Source of the DNA: an uncultured Clostridia bacterium
GTDB taxonomy: Bacteria; Bacillota; Clostridia; Oscillospirales; Acutalibacteraceae
Direction of reading: 5' to 3'
Length of the DNA: 61,252 nt
Assembly: GCA_946499275.1 (NCBI GenBank)
Contig: CAMMRL010000010.1
Span: forward strand, 1-61,252
The notes beneath the pieces were generated by a model. It saw only the letters and a list, made by a program, of their open reading frames with translations, made no database searches and had not been told where the DNA came from. Within the stretch, counting starts at the first letter, position 1. Each line of letters starts with the position of its first letter. The position numbers were made by a program, and so were the translations under genes. Positions 18,984 to 26,835 of the stretch are shown here, one piece after another.

Positions 18984-19913
18984 TCAGCCGGTCACTTGAA
19001 TCCGGTCCAGAAGAGCCGCCGCAGTCTCCTTGGTGGCAAGCAGCGTACCGTCGCGCATCGCGCAGGCGGTGCCGCACGCGGCGGCCCAGCGGACGCATTC
19101 CGTCAAGTCATAATCCTTTACAAAGCCGACAATAAATCCGGCCAACGCACTGTCCCCCGCCCCGACGGTGGATTTCACCGCCACCTGCGGCACTGTTGCC
19201 CGGACGGTACGATCCCCCGCCACGCAGACCAGCCCGTTCCCGCCAAGCGAAACCACGACGTTTTCCACGCCGCTATCCCGCAACTCCCGCGCTGCATCCG
19301 CCACATCGTCGATAGTGGTGCCCTTAATTTCTACAATGTTGCGCAGTTCATGGATATTGGGCTTGATCAGCCAGGGCGATATCCGGCGGTAATCCTCCAG
19401 CGAGAGCAGGTCGCTGTCCACCGCCACCAGCACGCCCGCGTTTTTCACGGCAAGGATCAATTCCACATAATCCCTGACCGTAACATTCTCCGGCAAGGAA
19501 CCGGCGAACACCACGATATCGCCCGGGCGCATCCGGGAATGAATCAGCGCCATCAGCGCGCCGATCATCATTTCGGAAAGGGCAGGGCCTTTCCGGTTAA
19601 GCTTGATCGTCTGCCCGTCGCAGCGCAAGGTAAGGTTTTCCCGAACGGAACCCGGGATTTTGATAAATTCGTACCGCAGGCTCTCTTCCTCAAGATAGCC
19701 CGCAAATTCCCGGCAGTTCTCTTCCCCCGCCACCGCGATGCAGAGCGTTTCCTGCCCGAAAGAGTGGACGACACGGGATACGTTGATCCCTTTACCCCCG
19801 ATTTCCCGCATCTCGTCCATGACCCGGTTGACTTTATCGGGATGCAGCCCGTCCGACCAGAGCGTTACGTCGATCGACGGGTTCAGCGTCACGCTGAGAA
19901 TATTCCTATGCAA
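18984..19913 (-). CDS. PfkB-family sugar-phosphate kinase, 1-phosphofructokinase-like
   Basis: The 309-residue protein belongs to the PfkB/ribokinase family, in the 1-phosphofructokinase/tagatose-6-phosphate kinase branch. It opens ILSVTLNPSIDVTLWSD (about 5-21), typical of FruK and LacC, followed by the substrate motif IGGKGINVSRV (about 38-48). The ATP/catalytic signature STVGAGDSALAGFI (about 247-260) carries the catalytic Asp. It would phosphorylate fructose-1-phosphate or a related sugar phosphate. No fructose PTS (fruA) or DeoR-type regulator lies beside it, so the exact substrate is open. It heads the leftward run that ends at 16105. Confidence 0.87.
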   Translation of the reverse strand: MHRNILSVTLNPSIDVTLWSDGLHPDKVNRVMDEMREIGGKGINVSRVVHSFGQETLCIAVAGEENCREFAGYLEEESLRYEFIKIPGSVRENLTLRCDGQTIKLNRKGPALSEMMIGALMALIHSRMRPGDIVVFAGSLPENVTVRDYVELILAVKNAGVLVAVDSDLLSLEDYRRISPWLIKPNIHELRNIVEIKGTTIDDVADAARELRDSGVENVVVSLGGNGLVCVAGDRTVRATVPQVAVKSTVGAGDSALAGFIVGFVKDYDLTECVRWAAACGTACAMRDGTLLATKETAAALLDRIQVTG

Positions 19914-20105
19914 AGCAATCCCTCTTTCTATTTTTCATTCCGCGGCAACGGGTTGATTTCTCACCGATCGCATCCAAAAGAAAAGGCAAGCACTGTTGTT
20001 TTTTGCAAGCGTTTTTATTTTAACACAACCGTTTCCAGTTGGGAACCCTTTTCGGAGGAATCTCACCATGTCCAGGGAAAAAGCGCCTATCTCCGTCTCC
20101 ATGTC

Positions 20106-20152
20106 AAAAAAAGCGGGGCGGAAACGAACCCCCCTCGTTCCCGTCCCGCGCT
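20106..20152 (-). terminator. Terminator of cysS
   Basis: A GC-rich imperfect hairpin (AAAGCG...CGCTTT arms around an AACGA/TCGTT inner stem) ending on the minus strand in a T7 run. It lies 15 bases past the cysS stop and closes the cysE-cysS transcript. Confidence 0.7.
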
Positions 20153-20166
20153 TTCCTCGCCGCCGT

Positions 20167-21564
20167 TTACTGGCGATGCCATTTGACGCCCTGCGGGGTA
20201 TCCTCCAACACGATGCCCTTCGCCTTAAGCTCGTCGCGGATCCGGTCGGACTCCGCCCAGTTTTTCTGCTTGCGGGCTTCGGTACGGGCGGCGATCATCG
20301 CTTCGATATCCGCATCCAGCATCTCCTTTTTCCGGTCGTACAGCAGGCCGAGCACGCCACAGAGCTGCGTGAAGAGATCCATCGCTTTTTCACATAGCGC
20401 GCGGGAAGGCGCGCCCGCCGCCATGACGTTGATGTCCCGTACCAATTCGAAGAGGGCCGCGATCGCGTCCGCCGTGTTCAGGTCGTCCTCCATCGCGTCG
20501 ATAAACTGCTGCTTCCTTTTCTCCAGGCCGCCCAGGACGTCGCTTTCGTCCGCCGCGCCCGTTTCCGGCGCGTTGTCCAGCACAAACTGCAGGTTGTCCC
20601 GGCAGTTGTACAACCGGTCGAGGGCGGAAATCCCCTGTTCGATAATCTCGGCGTTATAATTGATCGGGCTGCGGTAAGAGGAGGAAATCAGGAAAAAGCG
20701 GATCGGCTCGTATCCGTATTTCTCCGCCACATCCCGCACGGTGAAGAAATTGCCGAGCGATTTGGACATTTTTTTATTATCCACATTGATGTAGCCGTTA
20801 TGCATCCAATAATGGGCGAAGGGAACGCCGTTGCAGCATTCGCTCTGCGCGATCTCATTTTCGTGGTGGGGAAAAATCAGATCCTGCCCGCCGCAATGGA
20901 TATCGATGGTTTCGCCCAGATACCGGCGGGCCATAGCGGAACACTCGATGTGCCAGCCGGGGCGGCCGTCGCTCCACGGGGATGGCCAGGAGGGCTCGCC
21001 CGGCTTCGCCGCTTTCCAGAGCGCGAAATCCATCGGGTCCTCCTTAACGTCGTTCACTTCAATACGCGCACCGGATTCCAGGTCTTCCAGCGGTTGATGG
21101 GACAGCTTGCCGTACTGCGCAAAATGGTTCGTACGGAAATACACGTCGCCGTTCGACGCGGCGTAGGCGTACCCCTTTTCCATCAACCCCGAGATAATCG
21201 CGATGATCTCGTCGATATTCTCAGTGGCGCGGGGATGGATGGTCGCTTCCCGGACGTTCAGCCCCTTCGCGTCCTTCCAGAATTCCCCGATGTACCTCTC
21301 CGAAATCACATCGTAGGAAACACCCTCTTCGTTGGCGCGGCGGATGATCTTATCGTCGATATCGGTAAAATTTTGCACAAAGCGGACGTCCCATCCCCTC
21401 CATTCCAGGTACCGGCGGAGCACGTCGAATACGCAGAGCGGCCGGGCGTTGCCGATATGGATCAAATTGTACACCGTCGGCCCGCAGGCGTAAATCCGCA
21501 CCACCCCTTCCTCGATGGTTTTGAGCTCTTCCTTCTGCCGTGTCAGCGTATTGTAGATTTTCAC
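20167..21564 (-). CDS. cysS: Cysteinyl-tRNA synthetase
   Basis: This class I synthetase charges tRNA-Cys. The 465-residue protein has CGPTVYNLIHIGNARP (about 28-43) with the HIGN motif, KMSKSLGN (about 268-275) as the second ATP motif, and zinc ligands Cys (CGPTVY), Cys (HIECSAMA), His and Glu (IFPHHENEIAQSE). I chose the GTG at 21564 because the protein then begins (M)KIYNTLTRQKEE, the usual CysS start, with AAGGATGAAGG upstream. An in-frame ATG at 21600 adds 12 residues and overlaps cysE, but has no ribosome site. It shares the T-box-controlled transcript with cysE. Confidence 0.95.
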   Translation of the reverse strand: MKIYNTLTRQKEELKTIEEGVVRIYACGPTVYNLIHIGNARPLCVFDVLRRYLEWRGWDVRFVQNFTDIDDKIIRRANEEGVSYDVISERYIGEFWKDAKGLNVREATIHPRATENIDEIIAIISGLMEKGYAYAASNGDVYFRTNHFAQYGKLSHQPLEDLESGARIEVNDVKEDPMDFALWKAAKPGEPSWPSPWSDGRPGWHIECSAMARRYLGETIDIHCGGQDLIFPHHENEIAQSECCNGVPFAHYWMHNGYINVDNKKMSKSLGNFFTVRDVAEKYGYEPIRFFLISSSYRSPINYNAEIIEQGISALDRLYNCRDNLQFVLDNAPETGAADESDVLGGLEKRKQQFIDAMEDDLNTADAIAALFELVRDINVMAAGAPSRALCEKAMDLFTQLCGVLGLLYDRKKEMLDADIEAMIAARTEARKQKNWAESDRIRDELKAKGIVLEDTPQGVKWHRQ

Positions 21565-21592
21565 AACGCCTTCATCCTTTCCGTTCTTGTCT

Positions 21593-22324
21593 CTATTCAT
21601 CGTGTAACGGCGACGAATCCGCCTTTGGGACTCCCGCGTCTTCCGCGGCGGATACCTCTTCCGTGCGGGAACTTTCCTCCGATTTCGCTTTCCCCGTGCG
21701 GAACCTAGCCAACTCCTTTTCCAGCAGCTCCAGTCGATGTTCCAGCCGGCAGAGTTCTTGCGCCACCGGGTCCGGGATATGCACCTGATCCAGTTCCACG
21801 ATTTTCGCCCCGTTGCGCCGAACCACCCGTGCCGGAACCCCGACGGCGGTGCAGTCGTCCGGGATCTCGGAAAGCACCACCGCGCCCGCCGCAATCCGCA
21901 CGTTGTCCCCGATTTCAATCGGGCCGAGCACTTTCGCGCCGGAGCCCACCATCACGTGATTGCCGAGGGTGGGGTGCCGTTTTCCTTTATCCTTTCCCGT
22001 ACCGCCCAGCGTTACCCCCTGATAAAGGGTGCAGTCGTCGCCGATCACTGTGGTTTCGCCGATGACCACGCCGGTGCCGTGGTCGATAAACAGCCGCCGC
22101 CCGATCTGAGCGCCGGGATGGATTTCGATATTGGTCTTTTTCACGCAACGCTGGGATATCCAGCGGGCGAGGAATTTCATATTGTGGTTGAAAAACCAAT
22201 GCGCCCGGCGGTACATCCGCACCGCTTTGAAGCCGTTATACAGCAGCATGACCTCCAACGCTGAACGCGCGGCGGGATCCTTTTCCCGGATAACGGCGAT
22301 ATCCTCTTTTATTCGTTCAAACAT
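21593..22324 (-). CDS. cysE: Serine O-acetyltransferase
   Basis: It acetylates serine with acetyl-CoA, the first committed step of cysteine synthesis. The 243-residue sequence has the SATase N-terminal helix (MFERIKEDIAVIREKDPAARS) and the left-handed parallel beta-helix of hexapeptide repeats with DHGTGVVIGETTVIGD (about 89-104), TLYQGVTLGGTGKDKGKRHP (about 107-126) and VGSGAKVLGPIEIGDNVRI (about 132-150). After the catalytic core it has an unusual extension of about 60 residues, first Leu/Glu-rich (probably coiled coil) and then Ser/Glu-rich. The ATG at 22324 follows AGGAGGAGA. It is preceded by a Cys T-box. Confidence 0.95.
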   Translation of the reverse strand: MFERIKEDIAVIREKDPAARSALEVMLLYNGFKAVRMYRRAHWFFNHNMKFLARWISQRCVKKTNIEIHPGAQIGRRLFIDHGTGVVIGETTVIGDDCTLYQGVTLGGTGKDKGKRHPTLGNHVMVGSGAKVLGPIEIGDNVRIAAGAVVLSEIPDDCTAVGVPARVVRRNGAKIVELDQVHIPDPVAQELCRLEHRLELLEKELARFRTGKAKSEESSRTEEVSAAEDAGVPKADSSPLHDE

Positions 22325-22404
22325 ATGTCTCTCCTCCTCTCCGCATGGCGAGAGTGAACAATCATCACACGCCGCAAGCCGCTGACGCAGGCCGTGGAGC
22401 CCGG

Positions 22405-22660
22405 TAAAACAAAAACTCCGCCGCGCCGATAACGGGCGCGACGGAGGTGCAGAGCACGGTTCCACTCCTAGTTTCACTCATTGCCGGATAACGGCGGCAA
22501 ACCGCGGCGGGATACTAAGAGCCCAGTTGCTCCGTTCCCCTCGGCCGTGCTCGCGGGTGCATTTCGCCGGCCTGCCGCCAAACGCGCTTTCAGCACAGGC
22601 CAAAACCCGGCGCGTTTTCTCTGCCGCGGAGGGAACGGATACTTCTCCCGGTCAACGCAT
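22405..22660 (-). ncRNA. T-box riboswitch with a cysteine (UGC) specifier
   Basis: Read leftwards, Stem I begins near GACCGGGAGAAGTATCC (about 22637-22653). The specifier loop has GAA-TGC-ACC, with the Cys codon TGC at 22559-22561. The T-box sequence TAGGAGTGGAACCGTGC is at 22454-22470, followed by a strong terminator stem (CTCCGTCGCGCC / GGCGCGGCGGAG) and a T5 run at about 22406-22446. Uncharged tRNA-Cys should favour the antiterminator and switch on cysE-cysS. All expected elements are present. Confidence 0.93.
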
Positions 22661-22677
22661 ATCGTCATTCTCTTTCT

Positions 22678-22705
22678 ATTATATACATCCGGCGGAAAAA
22701 ATCCA
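22678..22705 (-). promoter_or_regulatory. Promoter of the T-box-cysE-cysS operon
   Basis: On the minus strand, -35 TGGATT (22700-22705), a 16-base spacer and -10 TATAAT (22678-22683). The start falls just before Stem I of the T-box, immediately downstream of the pgsA stop. Confidence 0.65.
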
Positions 22706-22707
22706 CT

Positions 22708-23325
22708 CTAATTTTCGTCCATCAGGTACCGACGGTAACTGTACACATACTGGCATCCCGAAATCACCGTCAGCACTACGGACACCCAGATTAGGATATG
22801 GCCGATCAGCAGCGGGACGGAGAAAACCGCGTCTGGCGGCGCGAAACCGGCCAGCAGCGTATCCTGCCAGGAGGCGAACTCCAGCGCGGTAAACATAAAC
22901 AGGATGGAGACAAACTGCGCTACCGTCTTTGCCTTCCCAGCAAAATCCGCCGCGACCACCACGTCGTCCTTGGCGGCGAGCATCCGGATGGTCGCCACCA
23001 TGAATTCCCTCGTCAACACCAGCATCACCGCCCAGACATCTAGGCGGCCGATCACCAGAAAGCCCAGGAAAGCCGCGGTGGTCAACATTTTATCCGCAAT
23101 CGGATCCAGAAACTTGCCCAGGTTGGTAATCAGCCCGCGGGAACGGGCGATCCTGCCGTCGAACAGATCGGTCAGCGCCGCGGCGCCGAACACCGCCATC
23201 GCCGTCAGGTTGTGAAAGGGAAAGTCCCACAGTAAAAACAACAGCACCAGCGGGGAAAGGATCACCCGCAGAATGGTCAATTTATTCGGGGTATTCAGAT
23301 TCAACTTCGGCTTGGCGTTCGTCAA
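22708..23325 (-). CDS. pgsA: CDP-diacylglycerol--glycerol-3-phosphate 3-phosphatidyltransferase
   Basis: It makes phosphatidylglycerol phosphate in the membrane. The 205-residue integral protein has the CDP-alcohol phosphotransferase motif DGRIARSRGLITNLGKFLDPIADK, read here as DGRIARSRG (about 56-64) and FLDPIADK (about 71-78), with all catalytic Asp residues. About six membrane helices run through the rest. The opening LNTPNKLTILRVILSP is typical. It lies 75 bases after rimO in the recA-recX-rimO-pgsA cluster, an arrangement common in Clostridia. Confidence 0.95.
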   Translation of the reverse strand: MTNAKPKLNLNTPNKLTILRVILSPLVLLFLLWDFPFHNLTAMAVFGAAALTDLFDGRIARSRGLITNLGKFLDPIADKMLTTAAFLGFLVIGRLDVWAVMLVLTREFMVATIRMLAAKDDVVVAADFAGKAKTVAQFVSILFMFTALEFASWQDTLLAGFAPPDAVFSVPLLIGHILIWVSVVLTVISGCQYVYSYRRYLMDEN

Positions 23326-23400
23326 AATCAGGCTCCACCCTTTCCGTCCCGCTTGCCGGGGCGCCAGCGCCCGGAGGGACTCGCATATATTCGTCCGCCG

Positions 23401-24738
23401 TTATTCGGCGGCTTCCAATTCGCCCATCAGGTCCCAGTCTAGCACATCGGTGATCCGGATCCGGACAAAATCGCCCGGCCGGATCTCCCCCCGCTTAGCG
23501 GGGAAAAACACTTTGCAGTCGATATCCGGCGCATCCGCCTCGCTGCGGCCGAACCAACATTCCGCGTACCGATCGTAACTTTCCACCAGTACCTCCAGCG
23601 TCTTACCGACACGGGAGCGGTTGTAGCGGTCGGCGATCAGCGCCTGTTCCTCCATCACAATATCCCGGCGGCGCTGCTTCTCCTTATCGTCCAGCTGATC
23701 CGGAAATTGCGCGGCGGCCGTTCCCTCCTCCGGCGAGAAAGCGAAGCAGCCCAGCCGCTCGAACCGCATTTCCTTGATAAATTCACACAGTTCGGCAAAT
23801 TCCTTTTTCCCTTCGCCAGGGAAGCCGGTCATCACCGTAGTGCGCAGGACAATGCCCGGCACCTTTTCCCGGATGCGGCGGATCTGTTTTTTCAGCGCCG
23901 CCGCATCCCCCGGGCGGTTCATCGCGGACAGCACCTTCCCGTTCGCGTGCTGGATGGGGATATCCATGTATTTCGCGACTTTCGGCTGCGCGGCGATCAC
24001 GTCCAGCAGCCGGTCGTCGATATGCTCCGGATAACAGTACAGCAGGCGGATCCAGTGCAGGTGGTCGATTCGGCAGAGCCGTTCCAGCAGTTCCGGGAGA
24101 TGGGATTCACCGTCCCAGTCCGCCCCATACAGGGTGGTGTCCTGCGCCACCAACGTCAGTTCTTTGACGCCGTTTTGCGCAAGTGTTTCGGCTTCTTCAA
24201 CCACGGCTTCCATCGACCGGCTACGCAGCGGGCCGCGGATTAGCGGGATGGCGCAGTAGGTGCAGCAGTTGCTGCAGCCGTCCGCAATCCGCAGATAGGC
24301 GAAAAATTCCGGCGTTGTCTGGAGACGGCTCCCGTCCAGGCTCCAGCACCCTTTATCCGGGAAACGAGCGACCTGCTCGTCCCGCAGAACCGCCTCCACC
24401 GTTTCCACGATATCGCCGTTCGCCCCCAGTCCGAGCACCGCGTCGCACTCCGGCAGTTCCTTGACGAGCTCCTCTTTATACCGCTCCGCCATGCAGCCGG
24501 TGACAATGATCTTTTGAATCTGCCCTTCCTTTTTCAGCTGGGCAAATTCCAGGATGTTTTCAATCGATTCCTTTTTGGCGTCCTCGATAAAGCCGCAGGT
24601 ATTCACAATCACCACGTCAGCCAGGCCGCTTTCCGCTGTCAGCTCAATCCCCGCGTCCCGCAGACGGCCGAGCATCAGCTCTGCATCCATCTGATTTTTC
24701 GGACAACCCAGGGATACCATTCCCACTTTATACGCCAT
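23401..24738 (-). CDS. rimO: Ribosomal protein S12 methylthiotransferase RimO
   Basis: This radical-SAM enzyme methylthiolates an Asp of ribosomal protein S12. The 445-residue protein starts MAYKVGMVSLGCPKNQMDAE, with the N-terminal UPF0004 cluster cysteines (C12, C48, C82 region). The radical-SAM motif CSNCCTYC (CxxxCxxC) is near residues 156-163, and a C-terminal TRAM domain (LEVLVESYDRYAEC onwards) binds the substrate. The start at 24738 is preceded by GGAAAGGTTGG; a longer in-frame start lacks support. It follows recX by 57 bases. Confidence 0.96.
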   Translation of the reverse strand: MAYKVGMVSLGCPKNQMDAELMLGRLRDAGIELTAESGLADVVIVNTCGFIEDAKKESIENILEFAQLKKEGQIQKIIVTGCMAERYKEELVKELPECDAVLGLGANGDIVETVEAVLRDEQVARFPDKGCWSLDGSRLQTTPEFFAYLRIADGCSNCCTYCAIPLIRGPLRSRSMEAVVEEAETLAQNGVKELTLVAQDTTLYGADWDGESHLPELLERLCRIDHLHWIRLLYCYPEHIDDRLLDVIAAQPKVAKYMDIPIQHANGKVLSAMNRPGDAAALKKQIRRIREKVPGIVLRTTVMTGFPGEGKKEFAELCEFIKEMRFERLGCFAFSPEEGTAAAQFPDQLDDKEKQRRRDIVMEEQALIADRYNRSRVGKTLEVLVESYDRYAECWFGRSEADAPDIDCKVFFPAKRGEIRPGDFVRIRITDVLDWDLMGELEAAE

Positions 24739-24794
24739 GGCCTGAAACCAACCTTTCCTCTGCTTGAGAGCTCCGACGGATCGGCAACATATCA

Positions 24795-25466
24795 TCAATC
24801 CACCGGCTCTTCCCCGCCGGCACATCCGTCGTCCGAAACCCAATCGCCGTCCTGCCCTTCCCTATCAAAAGGCCATTGGGCCAGGGCGCGGCGGATCGTC
24901 CCTCCGTCAAAACCATAACGGGCGAGGGCGGCTTCCGCTTTTCTCCGTCCATTCTCATCATGCAGCCTATTATACTGTTTTTTATCGAGCAGTTCAAGTG
25001 CTTTGTCCAGATCCTCTTTTTCCGTCTCTTCCACCGCCAGCATCGCCAGCTCTCGGCCGATCCCCCGGGCGCAGAGCTCCTGTACGGCACGGCGGCGGGG
25101 ATATAGTTTCCGCTCGGTCAAATCCCGAGCCAAGCGGTGGGCATACCGCTCGTCGTTGATATAACCCAGTTCTTCCATCCGCTGCGCGGTCTGCTCCGCC
25201 ACTTCGGCGCCAGCTTCTCTACGAAGCTTCTCCTCCAACCTTCGGCGGGAGTGGTCGCTTCGGGAAAGAAGGTACACGGCTTTTTCCCTAGCCCGGCGGC
25301 GGGCGGATTCGTCCAGCAGGGCTTTCAGTTCCTCATCCGACAACGAGGAGCCGACCCGATAGGGCGACTCCTCGAAGGTACGGACGTCCACGGTCATCGC
25401 CCGCTCGCCGTCCAGCACCAAGAGGTACAGGCGGCCGCGGCGCTTACGCAGCTCCGTTATGATCAT
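24795..25466 (-). CDS. recX: Recombination regulator RecX
   Basis: RecX binds and modulates RecA filaments. The 223-residue protein has the three-helix RecX repeats: KAVYLLSRSDHSRRRLEEKL (about 62-81), GYINDERYAHRLARDL (about 100-115) and the third repeat YGFDGGTIRRALAQW (about 185-199). The N-terminal strand region (MIITELRKRRGRLYLLVLDGE) is the form seen in Firmicutes. The C-terminal tail is acidic (DDGCAGGEEPVD). It starts 31 bases after recA and is surely in the same transcript. Confidence 0.93.
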   Translation of the reverse strand: MIITELRKRRGRLYLLVLDGERAMTVDVRTFEESPYRVGSSLSDEELKALLDESARRRAREKAVYLLSRSDHSRRRLEEKLRREAGAEVAEQTAQRMEELGYINDERYAHRLARDLTERKLYPRRRAVQELCARGIGRELAMLAVEETEKEDLDKALELLDKKQYNRLHDENGRRKAEAALARYGFDGGTIRRALAQWPFDREGQDGDWVSDDGCAGGEEPVD

Positions 25467-25496
25467 AGAAATGTTCCCGCCTTTTTGGACGGTAAT

Positions 25497-26639
25497 TTAA
25501 TCGTCCACCGAAATATCAATCTTGGCTTTCGCCGCCGGCGCGCTGACTTTCGCCGCCACTTCCAACGGAATCTCCACCGGCGTGCTGGGCAACGGGGCGA
25601 CCCGGGCGGAAGGATTGAGCTTATCCAGATTGGCGCGCACCAACGTTTCCAACTCCTGCATCAAGGCCGGATCATTTTTGATCGCTTCCTTCGCGTTGTC
25701 CCGTCCCTGGGCCAGGCGGTTTTCCTTGTACGAGAACCACGCGCCGGACTTCTGGACAAAGCCGAGTTTCACCCCGATATCCAGCAGCTCCCCTTCATGG
25801 GATATCCCATGACCGTACATGATGTCAAACTCCGCCTCCTTAAACGGCGGGGCGACTTTATTCTTCACAACCCGTACCCGGGTGTGGGAACCGATCGGCT
25901 CGCTGCCCGACTTGAGGGTCTCGGTGCGGCGGACATCCAGACGGACCGACGCGTAATATTTCAGCGCGTTGCCGCCGGCGGTAACCTCCGGATTGCCGTA
26001 TACCACGCCAACTTTCAGGCGCAGCTGGTTGATAAACACGGCCATACACTGGGACTTGGAAACCGCGCCGGCAAGCTTCCGCATCGCCTGCGACATCAGG
26101 CGCGCCTGAAGCCCGACGTGGCTGTCCCCCATTTCCCCCTCGATTTCCGCACGGGGAACCAGGGCCGCTACCGAGTCGACCACCACGATATCAATCGCGC
26201 CGGAACGGATCAGCGCTTCCGCAATTTCGAGCGCCTGCTCGCCGGTGTCCGGCTGGGAAACCAACAGCGAATCCACGTCCACCCCGAGCGCTTTGGCGTA
26301 AACAGGGTCGAGCGCGTGTTCCACGTCGATAAACGCGGCTTCGCCGCCCATCTTCTGCGCTTCGGCCACGGCGTGAAGGGCCAGTGTGGTTTTGCCGGAC
26401 GCCTCAGGGCCGTAAATCTCGATAATCCGGCCGCGGGGCAGTCCGCCGATACCGAGTGCCGCATCCAACATCAACGAGCCGGTGGGAATGCATTCCACAT
26501 TCATGGCGCTGTTCTGCCCCAGGCGCATCACCGCTCCTTTGCCGTAATTCTTCTCAATCTGCTGGAGCGCCAATTCCAGCGCCTTCTTTTTGTTATCTTC
26601 CACCGAGCTTCCGCCCTTTTTCTTTTCGTCGCCCGCCAT
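25497..26639 (-). CDS. recA: Recombinase RecA
   Basis: RecA is the strand-exchange recombinase and SOS co-protease. The 380-residue protein contains the Walker [10 protein letters not shown] (about 72-80), Walker [11 protein letters not shown] (about 145-154), the DNA-binding L1 loop [19 protein letters not shown] (about 165-183) and L2 ([17 protein letters not shown], about 218-234). Its C-terminus is longer and less acidic than most ([15 protein letters not shown]). The ATG at 26639 follows AAGGACGGAGAA; an upstream in-frame Met gives 17 more residues without support. A promoter and LexA-like site lie upstream. Confidence 0.98.
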   Translation of the reverse strand: MAGDEKKKGGSSVEDNKKKALELALQQIEKNYGKGAVMRLGQNSAMNVECIPTGSLMLDAALGIGGLPRGRIIEIYGPEASGKTTLALHAVAEAQKMGGEAAFIDVEHALDPVYAKALGVDVDSLLVSQPDTGEQALEIAEALIRSGAIDIVVVDSVAALVPRAEIEGEMGDSHVGLQARLMSQAMRKLAGAVSKSQCMAVFINQLRLKVGVVYGNPEVTAGGNALKYYASVRLDVRRTETLKSGSEPIGSHTRVRVVKNKVAPPFKEAEFDIMYGHGISHEGELLDIGVKLGFVQKSGAWFSYKENRLAQGRDNAKEAIKNDPALMQELETLVRANLDKLNPSARVAPLPSTPVEIPLEVAAKVSAPAAKAKIDISVDD

Positions 26640-26697
26640 TTTTCTCCGTCCTTCCGTTGTTGCAAATATGGGCATATCCAGAGAAAGCATCTGTTAT

Positions 26698-26726
26698 ATT
26701 ATACCGGAGGTTACGAAGAAAAGCAA
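26698..26726 (-). promoter_or_regulatory. recA promoter
   Basis: On the minus strand, -35 TTGCTT (26721-26726), a 17-base spacer and -10 TATAAT (26698-26703), about 60 bases before the recA ATG. Confidence 0.8.
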
Positions 26727-26744
26727 CCATTTTCCGAAAATTTT

Positions 26745-26758
26745 CGCACATATGTTCG
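26745..26758. promoter_or_regulatory. LexA (SOS box)-like site upstream of recA
   Basis: CGCACATATGTTCG differs at one base from the Firmicutes SOS box CGAAC-N4-GTTCG. It lies about 19 bases upstream of the recA -35, a position consistent with, but not ideal for, repression. Confidence 0.6.
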
Positions 26759-26793
26759 TTTTTTCAAAATTTCCGCTACCAAGCCAGAAAAAA

Positions 26794-26820
26794 GGAAGCG
26801 ATGCGGACCGCATCGCTTCC
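26794..26820 (-). terminator. Terminator after the nucleotide-sugar dehydrogenase gene
   Basis: A 13-bp perfect stem, ggaagcgatgcgg (26794-26806) and ccgcatcgcttcc (26808-26820). On the minus strand it runs into TTTTTT. It lies 16 bases past the stop at 26836 and ends the second polysaccharide transcript. Confidence 0.88.
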
Positions 26821-26835
26821 TTCACCATATAGCGC

